This document shows, in pieces, positions 1-8,136 of a DNA stretch of 64,000 nt (its first letter is position 1; each line of letters starts with the position of its first letter). Source of the stretch: G963664115 sp965216035 (GTDB lineage: Bacteria; Acidobacteriota; Terriglobia; 20CM-2-55-15); the NCBI GenBank assembly GCA_965216035.1, contig CBDCFM010000021.1, positions 124,001 to 188,000 of the forward strand, given 5' to 3'. Under the pieces are notes generated by a model that was not told where the DNA came from, did no database searches, and worked only from the letters and a program-made list of their open reading frames with translations. The translations under genes were made by a program, and so were the position numbers.

Positions 1-2
1 TC

Positions 3-1172
3 CAGGGGGCACGGCTCATCATCGGCGATGGCAGCGCTCCAATCGAAAACGGCGCGGTCGTGGTCCAGGACGACCGGATAACGGCCGTCGGCCCGATGGC
101 GCAGGTCCAGGTCCCTGCGGGAGCGGCCACCGTCGATCTCGCCGGAAAAACCGTGATACCAGCGATCATCGACGCCCACAAGCACGTCTCCCGAACCGAA
201 GCCGAACTCGTTCCGCAGCTCGAGGAGTTTGCCTACTTCGGAGTCGGCGCCGTGATGAGCATGGGACAGGACGAGGGCCCTCTGGCTTACCAGATTCGGG
301 AGAATCCGATTCCCGGAGCCGCGCTGTTGCGGACCGCCGGGCGTGGAATCACCCGTCCCGAGCCCGGCCGCAACGAGATCCCATACTGGATCGACACCGA
401 GGAAGAGGCTCGGGCAGCAGTACAGGAACTCGCAGACCTGCGGGTGGACATGGTCAAGATGTGGGTTGACGATCGAGACGGCCAATACCCCAAGCTGACA
501 CCGGAACTCTATGGCGCCATCATTGATGAGGCGCACAGTCACGGGCTCAGAACATCCGCTCACGTATTCACACTCGAAGATGCGAAGGGACTCGTCGAGG
601 CAGGCCTCGATATCTTTGCCCACGGCGTCCGTGATATGGACGTGGACGATGAATTCGTCCAATTGGTTCGCGACCGGCCCAACGTCATTCTGATTCCGAA
701 CATGCCGGACCGTGGCGTGGCGGTCGACATGACGTGGCTCGACGGGAGCCTCCCGGCCAGCGAGGTGGATGACCTTGAGGCGAGGGCCACCGACCGGCCG
801 GACGCGCAGGCGTTCTGGGGAATCCAGGCGCGTAACCTGGACCGTCTCAGCGAAGCCGGCATGCCGATTGCTTTGGGAACAGACGGAGGCGTGCCCTGGG
901 AAGCACACGTCCAGATGGTCGACATGGTCGCGGCGGGGATGACGCCGGCTGAAGTGATCGTCGCGGCGACGAGCAGCGCAGCGCGAGCTGTCGCCATTGA
1001 TGACATCGGGACACTCGCCCCCGGTATGACCGCCGATTTCATCGTGCTCGACGCCAACCCGCTGGATGACATCACAAACACCCGAGCGATCTCCTCTGTG
1101 TACATTCGCGGCCAGCAGGTGGACCGGGCTGGTCTGATGACGCGCATGTCAGCGGAGGCCACCGTAGAATAG
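3..1172 (+). CDS. Amidohydrolase family metal-dependent hydrolase (5' end outside window)
   Basis: The reading frame is open to the window edge. The first visible residues (QGARLIIGDGSAPIENGAVV) form the beta-sandwich lead-in of amidohydrolases, so the true start lies upstream; the in-frame GTG at 60 is not the start. Metal-site motifs appear in the normal order: DAHKH (HxH), MVKMW (candidate carboxylated Lys), TSAHV, FAHG and the C-terminal GTDGG Asp. The frame ends with the usual small beta domain (GMTADFIVLDANPLDDI). It resembles the imidazolonepropionase/prolidase-like branch of the superfamily. The substrate cannot be told. No signal peptide is visible because the N-terminus is missing. 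A 131-bp repeat element begins 15 bases after the stop. Confidence 0.9.
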   Translation, partial: QGARLIIGDGSAPIENGAVVVQDDRITAVGPMAQVQVPAGAATVDLAGKTVIPAIIDAHKHVSRTEAELVPQLEEFAYFGVGAVMSMGQDEGPLAYQIRENPIPGAALLRTAGRGITRPEPGRNEIPYWIDTEEEARAAVQELADLRVDMVKMWVDDRDGQYPKLTPELYGAIIDEAHSHGLRTSAHVFTLEDAKGLVEAGLDIFAHGVRDMDVDDEFVQLVRDRPNVILIPNMPDRGVAVDMTWLDGSLPASEVDDLEARATDRPDAQAFWGIQARNLDRLSEAGMPIALGTDGGVPWEAHVQMVDMVAAGMTPAEVIVAATSSAARAVAIDDIGTLAPGMTADFIVLDANPLDDITNTRAISSVYIRGQQVDRAGLMTRMSAEATVE

Positions 1173-1187
1173 AGCAGCCGTTTCAAT

Positions 1188-1318
1188 GGTACTGTCGAGT
1201 TAACTGAAATCGGGCCATTTCGGCGACGAAACCAGTCGTCGCGAGAACCATGAATCAACAACTTAGCGACGGCCGACGGACCCGCAAAGGTCGCTAAACG
1301 GCTTAACTCGATAGTACC
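1188..1318 (-). repeat. 131-bp terminal-inverted-repeat element, copy 1
   Basis: The 16-base ends at 1188-1203 and 1303-1318 are inverted repeats with one mismatch (GGTACTGTCGAGTTAA against TTAACTCGATAGTACC). Read on the minus strand, the interior aligns without gaps to the elements at 7477-7607 and 19978-20108, including a shared core of the form GATTCATGGTTCTC / GATACCTGGTGTCG / GATTCTTGGTCCTG. All three copies are exactly 131 bp. There is no coding capacity. It looks like a small non-autonomous (MITE-like) or structured intergenic element. Confidence 0.75.
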
Positions 1319-1586
1319 AAATCAATATTGTCCTGAACTGTTACGAAAATATAGCGTAAGTCCTTTAGAATCAGTCCAGCCACTTCGGGCCTTCTTCCAT
1401 GGTGTCGAGAGCAAGAAAATGTCTTTTTTCATTTGTTACACATTCGTCGGGCACCGAGCGCCCGCCGACTCGAACCGAGGTGTCGTGTACATGGTCTGCG
1501 AGCCCGCCGCGGGAGTCACTTGAAGGCGCATGCCCCAGGTGTATTACGATAGAGGATCAGCAAAGGTCGGTAAGGAGGGAGCAGCT

Positions 1587-2870
1587 ATGTTGAGACGAAT
1601 CATCGCCGGTGCGAGCGCAGTCGGTCTCGCGATCGTCTGGATGTCCGGTGGGTCGCTGGCCCAGGAACGAGCGTCGCGGAGCTACGCCGCTGTGACGGGA
1701 GAGTCGGGCGGTCAGGACATGTTCGGCGCCTACGACGTCGACGCCGATTGGCCCAGGGATATTTCCACGCTCCCGGGTGCGGAAGGTTGGACGTTCGGAG
1801 CTGGGCAGAGCGTCTTTGCCGAGAGCCCCGACCGGATCTTCTATTTACAACGCGGCTTGCTGCCGAAGATGGACCCGCCGCAGGCGCGGCTTTATCCCGA
1901 GGTCGGTCCGAGCCTCGCGTTTCCCGCGAGTGCCGTGTGGCGCAACGCCACGAGAGCCAGCCTGCCCTCCGGCGGCGGCACGGGTAACGCAGCGGAAAGC
2001 GGCGTGACGGCCTGGATCGAGCGGGGCGGCCGGCTCGGCATCGACTCACGCTGGCAGAACTGCATTCTCGTGTTCGATCGTGACGGCAACGTCACGGAAG
2101 CGTGGACCCAATGGGATTCGATGCTGCAGCGACCACACTATATCGCCATCAATCCCTACGATCCGGAGAAGCACGTCTGGATCATCGACGATCACAAACA
2201 CGTGATCCACACGTTCACGAACGACGGGCAGACGCTCGTTCAAACGATCGGCACCTACGGCGAGAACGGCGCCGATGAGACGCACTTCAACCGGCCCACG
2301 TTCATGGCCTGGTTTCCTGACAGCAGCTTCGTGGTCGCCGACGGTTACAACGGCACTCGAGTCGTCAAGTTCGATGCCGACGGCAATTACCTGACGTCAT
2401 GGGGACAGCGAGGCGCGCCGCCGAACGAGACGCGTCCAGGCTACATGAACAACGTCCACGGGGTTGCCGTGGACCCCGAGACGAACCGCGTGTTCGTCAA
2501 TGATCGTGGCAATCGACGCATCCAAGTGTTCGACGAGAACGGCGCGTACTTGTACGAGTGGAGCATCGGGGCCCAGCCGGCCAACATTCACATGTTCATC
2601 ATCACGGCCGATCGGCACCTCTGGGCTGCGGATCGCAGGACGAACAAGATCCTCAAATACGATCTGGACGGCAACTTTCTCTATTCCTGGGGCACGTATG
2701 GTGAGTTCCCGGGCGGCATCGCCGGTGTGCACGGTATGAGCGTGGACCAGGAGGCCAATTTGTATCTTGCCCAGGTCGACAACAAAGGCGGCGTCCAGAA
2801 ATTCGTGCCGCGAGCCGGCGCGGATCCGGACTATGTGATCGGTAAGCCGCTCTATGCCGCTTGGGAGTAG
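1587..2870 (+). CDS. Secreted NHL-repeat beta-propeller protein
   Basis: The start at ATG 1587 is chosen because AAGGAGGGAG lies just upstream and the protein then begins with a signal peptide (MLRRIIAGASAVGLAIVWMS, cleaved after SLA-Q). In-frame codons upstream to 1530 lack these features. The mature part (about 400 residues) carries repeated NHL blades: DDHKHVIHTF, ADGYNGTRVVKFDADGNYL, NDRGNRRIQVFDENGAYL and ADRRTNKILKYDLDGNFL. NHL propellers of this kind are binding scaffolds or peptidyl-alpha-hydroxyglycine lyase-like folds; no catalytic role can be assigned. Three more propeller proteins lie in the window (6.4, 9.5 and 18.4 kb). It converges with the next gene, with 25 bases between their stops. 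Confidence 0.85.
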   Translation: MLRRIIAGASAVGLAIVWMSGGSLAQERASRSYAAVTGESGGQDMFGAYDVDADWPRDISTLPGAEGWTFGAGQSVFAESPDRIFYLQRGLLPKMDPPQARLYPEVGPSLAFPASAVWRNATRASLPSGGGTGNAAESGVTAWIERGGRLGIDSRWQNCILVFDRDGNVTEAWTQWDSMLQRPHYIAINPYDPEKHVWIIDDHKHVIHTFTNDGQTLVQTIGTYGENGADETHFNRPTFMAWFPDSSFVVADGYNGTRVVKFDADGNYLTSWGQRGAPPNETRPGYMNNVHGVAVDPETNRVFVNDRGNRRIQVFDENGAYLYEWSIGAQPANIHMFIITADRHLWAADRRTNKILKYDLDGNFLYSWGTYGEFPGGIAGVHGMSVDQEANLYLAQVDNKGGVQKFVPRAGADPDYVIGKPLYAAWE

Positions 2871-2895
2871 CGCAGCGGCCGGCGACCGAGGCGGG

Positions 2896-3546
2896 TCAGA
2901 GCGGGCGTAGCCGGATGTTGCGGAATCGAATCAAGCCACCGTTGTTCTGAAACGCGATCGGTCCGCTCGCGTGCTCCTCGCTTTCGAACTCCGCAGTGAC
3001 CGTGCCGTTCAGACGCACGACGATGCGATTGCCTTCGGCGTTAATCTCGTACGTGTTCCATTGGCCTTCGGTCGAAATGGCGGCTATCGGCGGCATATGG
3101 TTCACGATCGAGCCCGTGCGGTTGTCCGGGTTTTCGTTCGTATCGAAGATATTGATCTCGTACCCGCCGTCGGCGCTGATCGCGTCCGGGTTGTCGTTGC
3201 GGACGAATACCCCGCTGTTGGCTCCGGGTCCCGGCCAAAATTCGACGTGCAGCAGGAAATCGCTGTAGTGACCCCTCGTGACGAGATAGGCCTGGGTGTA
3301 GCCGTCGGCCTCGACGTAGTCGTCGGTGATGTTCCATTGCGCGTCACCGACCTGATCGAAACTGCTCAGGTCGTGGCCTGCGAACAGGAGGACCCAGTTC
3401 GGCTCGCTCAGCAGCGACGCCTGCGTCGTGGTCTGGGGAGTTCGGGACGCGGTCGCCGCCTGCTGGGAAGACGTCTCCTCGGCATTCTGGCACGCGGCCA
3501 GAACGATGCTCGAAAGACAGATGGCGGCAGCTGATTGGCGCTTCAT
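2896..3546 (-). CDS. DUF1080 (3-keto-disaccharide hydrolase-like) lipoprotein
   Basis: The start at 3546 is preceded by AGGAGGGGAAC and gives a lipoprotein signal with lipobox LAAC (Cys19). After a Thr/Ser/Gln-rich linker the domain opens with NWVLLFAGHDLSSFDQVGD, followed by the beta-jelly-roll signatures YSDFLLHVEFWPGPGANSGVFV, GYEINIFDTN, QWNTYEI and GPIAFQNNGGLIRFRNIRL. These are hallmarks of the DUF1080 (3-keto-disaccharide hydrolase) family, a concanavalin-like fold often found with sugar catabolism. The length (216 aa) is normal. The specific substrate is not inferable. Confidence 0.88.
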   Translation of the reverse strand: MKRQSAAAICLSSIVLAACQNAEETSSQQAATASRTPQTTTQASLLSEPNWVLLFAGHDLSSFDQVGDAQWNITDDYVEADGYTQAYLVTRGHYSDFLLHVEFWPGPGANSGVFVRNDNPDAISADGGYEINIFDTNENPDNRTGSIVNHMPPIAAISTEGQWNTYEINAEGNRIVVRLNGTVTAEFESEEHASGPIAFQNNGGLIRFRNIRLRPL

Positions 3547-3841
3547 GTTCCCCTCCTGCTGTGTTTTTATTCGACGTGATTGCGCAGACAAGGCAAGAGA
3601 GCATACTCGGCCCGTGCCCTGTGGGTGGCGAATTGGTAGATTCTATTTTATTTCAATGACTTGTGCGTATTCTGTTCGTTCTGAATCTGGCTGCAGCAAG
3701 CTCGGATTCAACACGATTCGTCCAAATTCTATGCCCAATGGCCGCAAACGATGTAGATAAAATCGTAGTGACAAGGATCTTCGTATTTCCACATCGTCCA
3801 ACGCAGAACTACGCAAAATTCGTAAAGCCCTGAATCGCAAT
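3547..3841. other. Intergenic stretch, no gene recognised
   Basis: This is an AT-richer stretch upstream of the DUF1080 lipoprotein. No coding frame with recognisable protein sequence was found on either strand. The promoter of the minus-strand lipoprotein must lie in its left part. The right end runs into a kinase 3'-end relic. Confidence 0.5.
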
Positions 3842-3890
3842 AGGGTGCCCGTGCCGTAGTTCGGGATATCGGTGCCTGTTAAATCCGGTT
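3842..3890 (+). pseudogene. Relic of a Ser/Thr kinase 3' end
   Basis: Codons at 3842-3859 read RVPVP-stop, the usual C-terminus of Acidobacteriota kinase/WD40 proteins (...NWFEELKERVPVP). The following bases (TTCG..., GTGCCTGTTAAATCCGG) match the sequence downstream of the better preserved tail at 16929-16982 (TTCG..., GTGCCTGTTATATCCTG). The shared 3' flank supports common descent. The rest of the kinase is gone. Confidence 0.5.
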
Positions 3891-4107
3891 GTCGGAAAGT
3901 GAGACCGGAGGAAATACAAGCCGTTCTTAAGTGACGAGTAGATCGTATGACGCTTTGACTCTCTTGTTGACGTCACCCCCCAAAGCGCTTCCTAAGACTA
4001 TCGATACCAGCCTGGCAGACTCCGTTGACCATGCCCGTGAGTTCCTCTTCCGCGCCGGGATTGGGATCAAAGGTGCAGGACCACTCAAGCACGGTCTGCT
4101 CACCTTC

Positions 4108-5493
4108 GAGTTATTGTCAAAAGTGGTGTTTAGGAGATTGATTCAAGCGGCGGTCTGATCGAGCTTTGTCACTTCGATTCCATCGTTAAATTTCACTCCA
4201 GTAATCACCTTGACCAGATCATCGAATCCTCGTAATCGTCGCCAGTTCTTCTCAGCGCACTGACCCAGCTTGAACATCATGTGCAGCATTCCATCCCGTG
4301 TCAGGCAGCCTCTGGATCGCTTGGTTCGGTGTCGAATGGTGGCAAAGGTCGATTCAATGGGATTAGTCGTTCGGATGCTCTGCCAGTGCTTGGCCGGAAA
4401 GCCGTAAAAGGCCAGCAGTGCTTCTCTGTCTTTCTGCAGGCAGACAGTGGCTTTCGGATACTTCGGCTCATAGGTTTCAATGAACAGATCGAATGCCTTC
4501 TCGGCATCTGCGTGTGTCTCAGCCTTCCAGATCGCGTGCAGTGCCTGTTTCGCTTTCGCCTGGACCGACTTGGGTAAGCAGTTGAGCACATTCATGGTCT
4601 TGTGCATCCAGCAGCGTTGTTGGTGTGTCTCGGGATAGATTTCCTCCAGTGCGGCCCAGAACCCCATCGCCCCGTCACCGATGGCCAACTTCGGAATATT
4701 CATCCCTCGGGACTTCAGCTTCAACAAGACCTCACGCCAACTCTGTGTCGATTCCCGTACACCGTCTTCGATCGCCAGAAAACGCTTCTCTCCGCGTTCA
4801 TTCACGCCGATTACGACCAACGCACACAACTTGGTTTGTTCAGCTCGAAGTCCGCTGTAGATACCGTCGGCCCAGACATAGACCCAGCGGTCGGCGTCCA
4901 AACGCTGGTCGCACCCGATGCGGTACTCTTCAGCCCAGACCCGTTTCAAGCGCGATACCGTGCTCGCTGACAAGCCCTGCGCCTTCGGACCGACAAGAAC
5001 TTTCAGGGCCTCACCCATCTCGCCACTGGAGACGCCTTTCAAATACAACCACGGCACGGCGGCTTCCATCGACTGCGTCTTCCGAATGTAGGGGGGTACC
5101 AGGGCCGAGCGGAACGTCACAGCTTCGCCCGTCTTGGCGCGAACCTTCGGGATTTGCACCGTTACCGGACCCAGGCCGGTCTGCAGCTCGCGTTCAGGCA
5201 GATAACCGTTGCGCACCACTCCAGCCTTCCCCGTCTCGGTTCGCCGATCGCCGTGCTGGGATAGCAGTTCGGACAGTTCGGCTTCCACAGCGCGTTGGAT
5301 CAGCTCTTGCGCCCCGGCTCGTAGCAGGTCGGTCACTGGGTCTGCAATCGCTTCTCGATCTTCCAGTTCAATAACGATACTCTTACTCATAGTGGCGTAT
5401 CTCCTTTGGTTGCTTTGAAGTCTCGTAAACAACAAATCAACCAGATACGCCGCTTTTCTTCAATCCCTCAAACACCAGATTCGGTTATAACTC
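4108..5493 (-). mobile_element. IS256-family insertion sequence, copy 1 (1386 bp)
   Basis: The ends are imperfect inverted repeats of about 33 bp, starting GAGTTAT at both ends and sharing TGGTGTTT and GATTG. The element is flanked by a perfect 9-bp direct repeat, CTCACCTTC, at 4099-4107 and 5494-5502. It is nearly identical, in opposite orientation, to copy 2 (11285-12670), and homologous to copy 3 (59060-61828). The boundaries are confirmed by the SRPBCC gene that reads through once the element is removed. Confidence 0.95.
4143..5390 (-). CDS. IS256-family (mutator type) transposase, copy 1
   Basis: This is the 415-aa transposase of the element. The start at 5390 (MSKSIVIELEDREA) follows AAAGGAGATACGCCACT; the in-frame extension upstream runs into the terminal repeat. 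The N-terminal part has the DNA-binding helix region LLSQHGDRRTETGKAGVVRN. DDE residues are visible in VYVWADGIYSGLR (Asp), LAIGDGAMGFWAALEE (Asp, followed by RCWMHKTMNVL) and TNPIESTFATIRHRT (Glu). It is intact. It differs from copy 2 by at least one residue near the C-terminus (VITGVKF against VTTGVKF). It is probably an active element, given the near identity of the copies and intact target duplications. Confidence 0.95.
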   Translation of the reverse strand: MSKSIVIELEDREAIADPVTDLLRAGAQELIQRAVEAELSELLSQHGDRRTETGKAGVVRNGYLPERELQTGLGPVTVQIPKVRAKTGEAVTFRSALVPPYIRKTQSMEAAVPWLYLKGVSSGEMGEALKVLVGPKAQGLSASTVSRLKRVWAEEYRIGCDQRLDADRWVYVWADGIYSGLRAEQTKLCALVVIGVNERGEKRFLAIEDGVRESTQSWREVLLKLKSRGMNIPKLAIGDGAMGFWAALEEIYPETHQQRCWMHKTMNVLNCLPKSVQAKAKQALHAIWKAETHADAEKAFDLFIETYEPKYPKATVCLQKDREALLAFYGFPAKHWQSIRTTNPIESTFATIRHRTKRSRGCLTRDGMLHMMFKLGQCAEKNWRRLRGFDDLVKVITGVKFNDGIEVTKLDQTAA

Positions 5494-5993
5494 CTCACCT
5501 TCCGCTCGAAGACTGATCGTACTTTCATAGTTCTTCATCGGCAGTGGGCCCTCAGGGATCGCATACGTGTAGGTGCGGTCCGCGTCGGACCGAGCAGTCT
5601 GCGTTTCAGTCAGGGTTGGCCCGCCTTCGATGGTGCACTGTCGCACATCGCCAACTTGATTCCCAGTCGATCCGGGAGCGAGGTTGGAACCCGCGAGAGC
5701 CGGCAACCACTCAGCGATTCCTCCGAAGTCACCGGCTAACGCCCAGACCTCAGCTACAGGTCCCGGAATGGTTCCACTTACCTTAACTTTAGTCATAGTG
5801 ATCTCCTTTCGCCGGCCAGTATACTGCGTGTGTGCTTCAACAGAGTAATTCGGACAGAAACGCCCTGTTCCTAGGAGACGGCTTTCAAGTCATGCCGCTC
5901 CAGTCCTAAGCTTCTTGACCCGGTAACGGCCGGCCTCAATATTGACCAGTGCTGGTTTCAAGAACCGAAGCAACGGGTGCCGGCGCCCTGGTA

Positions 5994-6074
5994 AGCGCCG
6001 GGATAAACCGGCATGTTGTAGGGGATGAAAGAGCCCTACAGGAAAGGAGTAGCAATCCATCCTGGCCTCGAGTC
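5994..6074 (+). repeat. Structured repeat, partner of 12674-12758 (possible group II intron fragment)
   Basis: This stretch aligns with 12674-12758: AGCGCCGGGAtAaACCGGCA, then a hairpin of the form TGTAGGG-GATGAAAG-CCCTACA, then GGAgTAGCAAtCCA and CGAGTC. The hairpin is kept although its loop and stem differ between the copies, as expected of a structured RNA. The pattern resembles domain I of class C group II introns, but this is from memory of family sequences and unproven. No reverse transcriptase is nearby. A kinase 5' relic follows 85 bases downstream. Confidence 0.4.
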
Positions 6075-6158
6075 TTGCGCCGTTCATCGTGAGGTGTGGG
6101 GCGAAGTGTAGACAGAGGTACCAGCGGGTCGGGCAATTGAGCTTCAAAAAGGCACAGT

Positions 6159-6330
6159 ATGGAACCCGGCACCAGACTGGCTCGTTACGAAATCGTTTCC
6201 GCCATCGGGAAAGGCGGCTTGGGCGAGCTGTGGCGCGCGCGACAGCAAGCTCGGCCGCGACGTCGCCATCAAAATCTTTGGCGGACCAGCTCGTGTCCGG
6301 TCCGTCCTGACGCTTGGGAGAACTTACGGG
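6159..6330 (+). pseudogene. Relic of a Ser/Thr kinase 5' end (frameshifted)
   Basis: ATG 6159 begins MEPGTRLARYEIVSAIGKGG, the kinase N-terminus with its glycine loop, then LGELWRA. A one-base shift near 6238 moves the match to another frame: ARDSKLGRDVAIKIF, which includes the VAIK ATP-binding lysine. Homology fades after about 6330. It is one of ten plus-strand kinase heads in this window and too short to be functional. Confidence 0.85.
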
Positions 6331-6417
6331 ATCGCGGTGCGCCACCTGGGAGATGGGGCCGGTGGCCGGCAAAACCGGCCAAAGAAGTCACCGCCGACCC
6401 GGGCGAGGAAAGGTCCG

Positions 6418-7404
6418 CTAATTCAAAGTCATCTTCAGAACCACGCCGCCAGGACGAGTGCTTTCGCCCTCGGGTTCAGTCATGTAAAGCGTGCTGGTTA
6501 CGTTGTCCCATGCAAGCATGTGTGGCCGGATCGGTAAATCTTTGATCATTTCGATGACGTTTCCATTCTTGAAAACGGTAATTGAATTGCCGTTGGTGTC
6601 GGAGACGTAGACCGTATCGTCGGGCAAAACAGCAATTCCAGTCGGTTGATCTCCTTCCAGTTTCCATTGCTCGAGAAACGTTCCACTTTGATCGAAAATC
6701 TGAACCCGTGATTGTCCCTTTTCGTCTTGATGTTGATCGACCACAAGCAGGCGACCCCTGGAATCAAAGGCAAGGGCGTGAGGCACACCGAACTGGCCGG
6801 GACCCGTTCCCTTTACACCTCCGATGATCTGCAGGAACCGTCCATCCTTTGAGAATTTCACGACTCGAAAATTTCCGTCGTCTGCAACAAATATGTCTCC
6901 ATTAGCGCCTATAGCAACATCGCTCGGGCGGCTAAATGCATCTGTGGAAGCGCTGTCCCCGGCCACACCGTCCTTACCGAGAGTCATGACCGGCTTTCCG
7001 TCCATGGTGTACTTATAAACGACGTGCCTGCTTCTCTCCGTGAGCCATAAGAACCCATCGCGATCGATTCCGATGCTATGAGCGTCCGGATATAACGCAT
7101 CCGCGCCAACCCGGAGCGGGGTGGCTTTGATGCTGGTGATATCGACGTTCTTCCCATCCGGTAGATTCCAGGCCTCCTGCAGTTGTCCTGCACGGTTGTA
7201 GATGAGGACTGACGGCTCGGAACCCCGAAAAATGAAAACGGATCCTTTCCCGTCTACGGCTACCGACCGCGCGAGATTCCAGATTTCCTGTCCGGACGGA
7301 GGAGCAGCGAACGGGACAAGTTCGTGTTCGTGGTTAGCCGTTTGGGAAAAACCAGAACTGAGCGACGCCAACAGGGCCACGAACCAACATGCGTATTTTT
7401 TCAC
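6418..7404 (-). CDS. Secreted NHL-repeat beta-propeller protein
   Basis: The start is GTG 7404 (GTG-AAA-AAA-TAC), preceded by GGAGGTTTCCC. It gives a signal peptide VKKYACWFVALLASLSSGFS cut before QT. An upstream in-frame extension overlaps a repeat element and is rejected. Blades are evident: SIGIDRDGFLWLTERSRHVVYKY, DVAIGANGDIFVADDGNFRVVKFSKDGRFL, ALAFDSRGRLLVVDQH and IAVLPDDTVYVSDTNGNSITVF. The protein is 328 aa, probably one complete six-bladed propeller exported to the periplasm. Ligand or enzyme role unknown. Confidence 0.85.
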   Translation of the reverse strand: MKKYACWFVALLASLSSGFSQTANHEHELVPFAAPPSGQEIWNLARSVAVDGKGSVFIFRGSEPSVLIYNRAGQLQEAWNLPDGKNVDITSIKATPLRVGADALYPDAHSIGIDRDGFLWLTERSRHVVYKYTMDGKPVMTLGKDGVAGDSASTDAFSRPSDVAIGANGDIFVADDGNFRVVKFSKDGRFLQIIGGVKGTGPGQFGVPHALAFDSRGRLLVVDQHQDEKGQSRVQIFDQSGTFLEQWKLEGDQPTGIAVLPDDTVYVSDTNGNSITVFKNGNVIEMIKDLPIRPHMLAWDNVTSTLYMTEPEGESTRPGGVVLKMTLN

Positions 7405-7476
7405 GGGAAACCTCCGGTTTCTTGATCTTGAGCCGGTACTATACCTCAATTTATCAAATATTTTCACGCGCCCGGC

Positions 7477-7607
7477 GGCAATGTCAAGTTGAGGAGAATC
7501 TAGTCGTTTTGAGGACGGAGTTCGCAAGAGCCGACACCAGGTATCAATGACTTAGAAGCGGTGATGTGTGCCGAAAACTCGGCGAAAAGACTCAACTTGA
7601 CAGTACC
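7477..7607 (-). repeat. 131-bp terminal-inverted-repeat element, copy 2
   Basis: The inverted ends contain TGTCAAGTTGAG (7482-7493) and CTCAACTTGACA (7591-7602), exact complements. On the minus strand the whole 131 bp aligns without gaps to the copies at 1188-1318 (minus) and 19978-20108 (plus). The left outer bases have drifted (GGCAAT instead of GGTACT). It lies upstream of the propeller gene on the minus strand and could carry or displace its promoter. Confidence 0.72.
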
Positions 7608-7725
7608 TTCTCGATAGCTCTGAGTAGGTCCGTAGTAATTTCACTTGGTTGTATAGTCGTTGCCGTGCCGTCTGTCACTCGGGATAAGGAAACAACAAGG
7701 ACTTTCCATATTATGCTTAGGTTTG

Positions 7726-8004
7726 ATGGCTGACCCACACTCTGACAGGTCGAACGCGGAAGATCGACTCAACGAGTTGCGAGCGCAAATCAGTGAACTT
7801 CGAAGGAAACTGCAAACCGCTGCCGGGACGGAAGCGGAGGCATTACGTCCGAAGTTAAAGGCCGCGCAGAACAAGTTGCGCGAATTGAAAGTAACGACCG
7901 CTGAAGCTTGGGACGATCTGAAACCAGGTCTGCAGAAAGCCTGGAAAGAACTACACAACTCCCTGAACCAAGCCGCCTCCCGATTCAAAACGCGCCCTAA
8001 ATAA
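7726..8004 (+). CDS. Small charged coiled-coil protein
   Basis: A 92-residue protein starting MADPHSDRSNAEDRLNELRA. It is almost wholly helical and heptad-like (NELRAQISELRRKLQ, EAEALRPKLKAAQNKLRELK), with a short C-terminal DDLKPGLQKAWKELHNSLNQ segment. There is no signal peptide or membrane segment, so it is likely cytoplasmic. It has a weak ribosome site. The family is not recognised; it resembles small apolipoprotein-like or sporulation-related coiled coils only in composition. The stop codon TAA overlaps by one base the kinase 3'-end relic that follows, the same arrangement as the amidohydrolase ending at 16929. Confidence 0.65.
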   Translation: MADPHSDRSNAEDRLNELRAQISELRRKLQTAAGTEAEALRPKLKAAQNKLRELKVTTAEAWDDLKPGLQKAWKELHNSLNQAASRFKTRPK

Positions 8005-8057
8005 ACGTTGTCGTGAACTGGTTCGGAGAACTGAAGGAACGTGTGACTGTGCCGTAG
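8004..8057 (+). pseudogene. Relic of a Ser/Thr kinase 3' end
   Basis: Read from 8004, the codons give NVVVNWFGELKERVTVP-stop, matching the conserved C-terminus (NVVLNWFEELKERVPVP) of Acidobacteriota kinase/WD40 proteins and the tail at 16929-16982. Its first base is the last base of the preceding gene's stop codon. No other kinase sequence adjoins it upstream. Confidence 0.72.
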
Positions 8058-8136
8058 CCTCCTGGACTCATTTTTGACAACTTGTCGGAGAAAAGGTATC
8101 AGACACCGTATTCCCGGAGGCGTCCGACACCTTAAA

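Larger units (their letters stand above)
3973..5796 (-). pseudogene. SRPBCC (polyketide cyclase/START-like) protein gene split by IS256
   Basis: The 5' part (5796-5494) encodes MTKVKVSGTIPGPVAEVWAL up to SLRAEGE, a typical SRPBCC lipid-binding fold start with the helix GDFGGIAEWLPAL. The IS256 element at 4108-5493 interrupts it. Removing the element and one copy of its 9-bp target duplication joins the frame exactly to QTVLEWSCTFDPNP... ending RKRFGG at 3973. The restored protein is 142 aa, normal for the family. SRPBCC proteins bind hydrophobic ligands or act as cyclases. As it stands, translation would stop a few codons into the IS. The gene has an upstream AAGGAGATCACT ribosome site. Confidence 0.85.

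Noticed and set aside
560..1261. A 233-codon minus-strand frame opposite the first amidohydrolase
   Set aside because: Antisense shadow; its sequence has no family features and the plus strand carries metal-site motifs.
1321..1350. Kinase 3' tails at 1321-1350 and 35568-35590 (NIVLNC / NIVQNC)
   Set aside because: Only about six codons match and no shared 3' flank; too short to call beside the four better cases.
4625..5374. A 249-codon plus-strand frame in IS256 (also seen in copies 2 and 3)
   Set aside because: Antisense to the transposase; conserved only because the copies are nearly identical.
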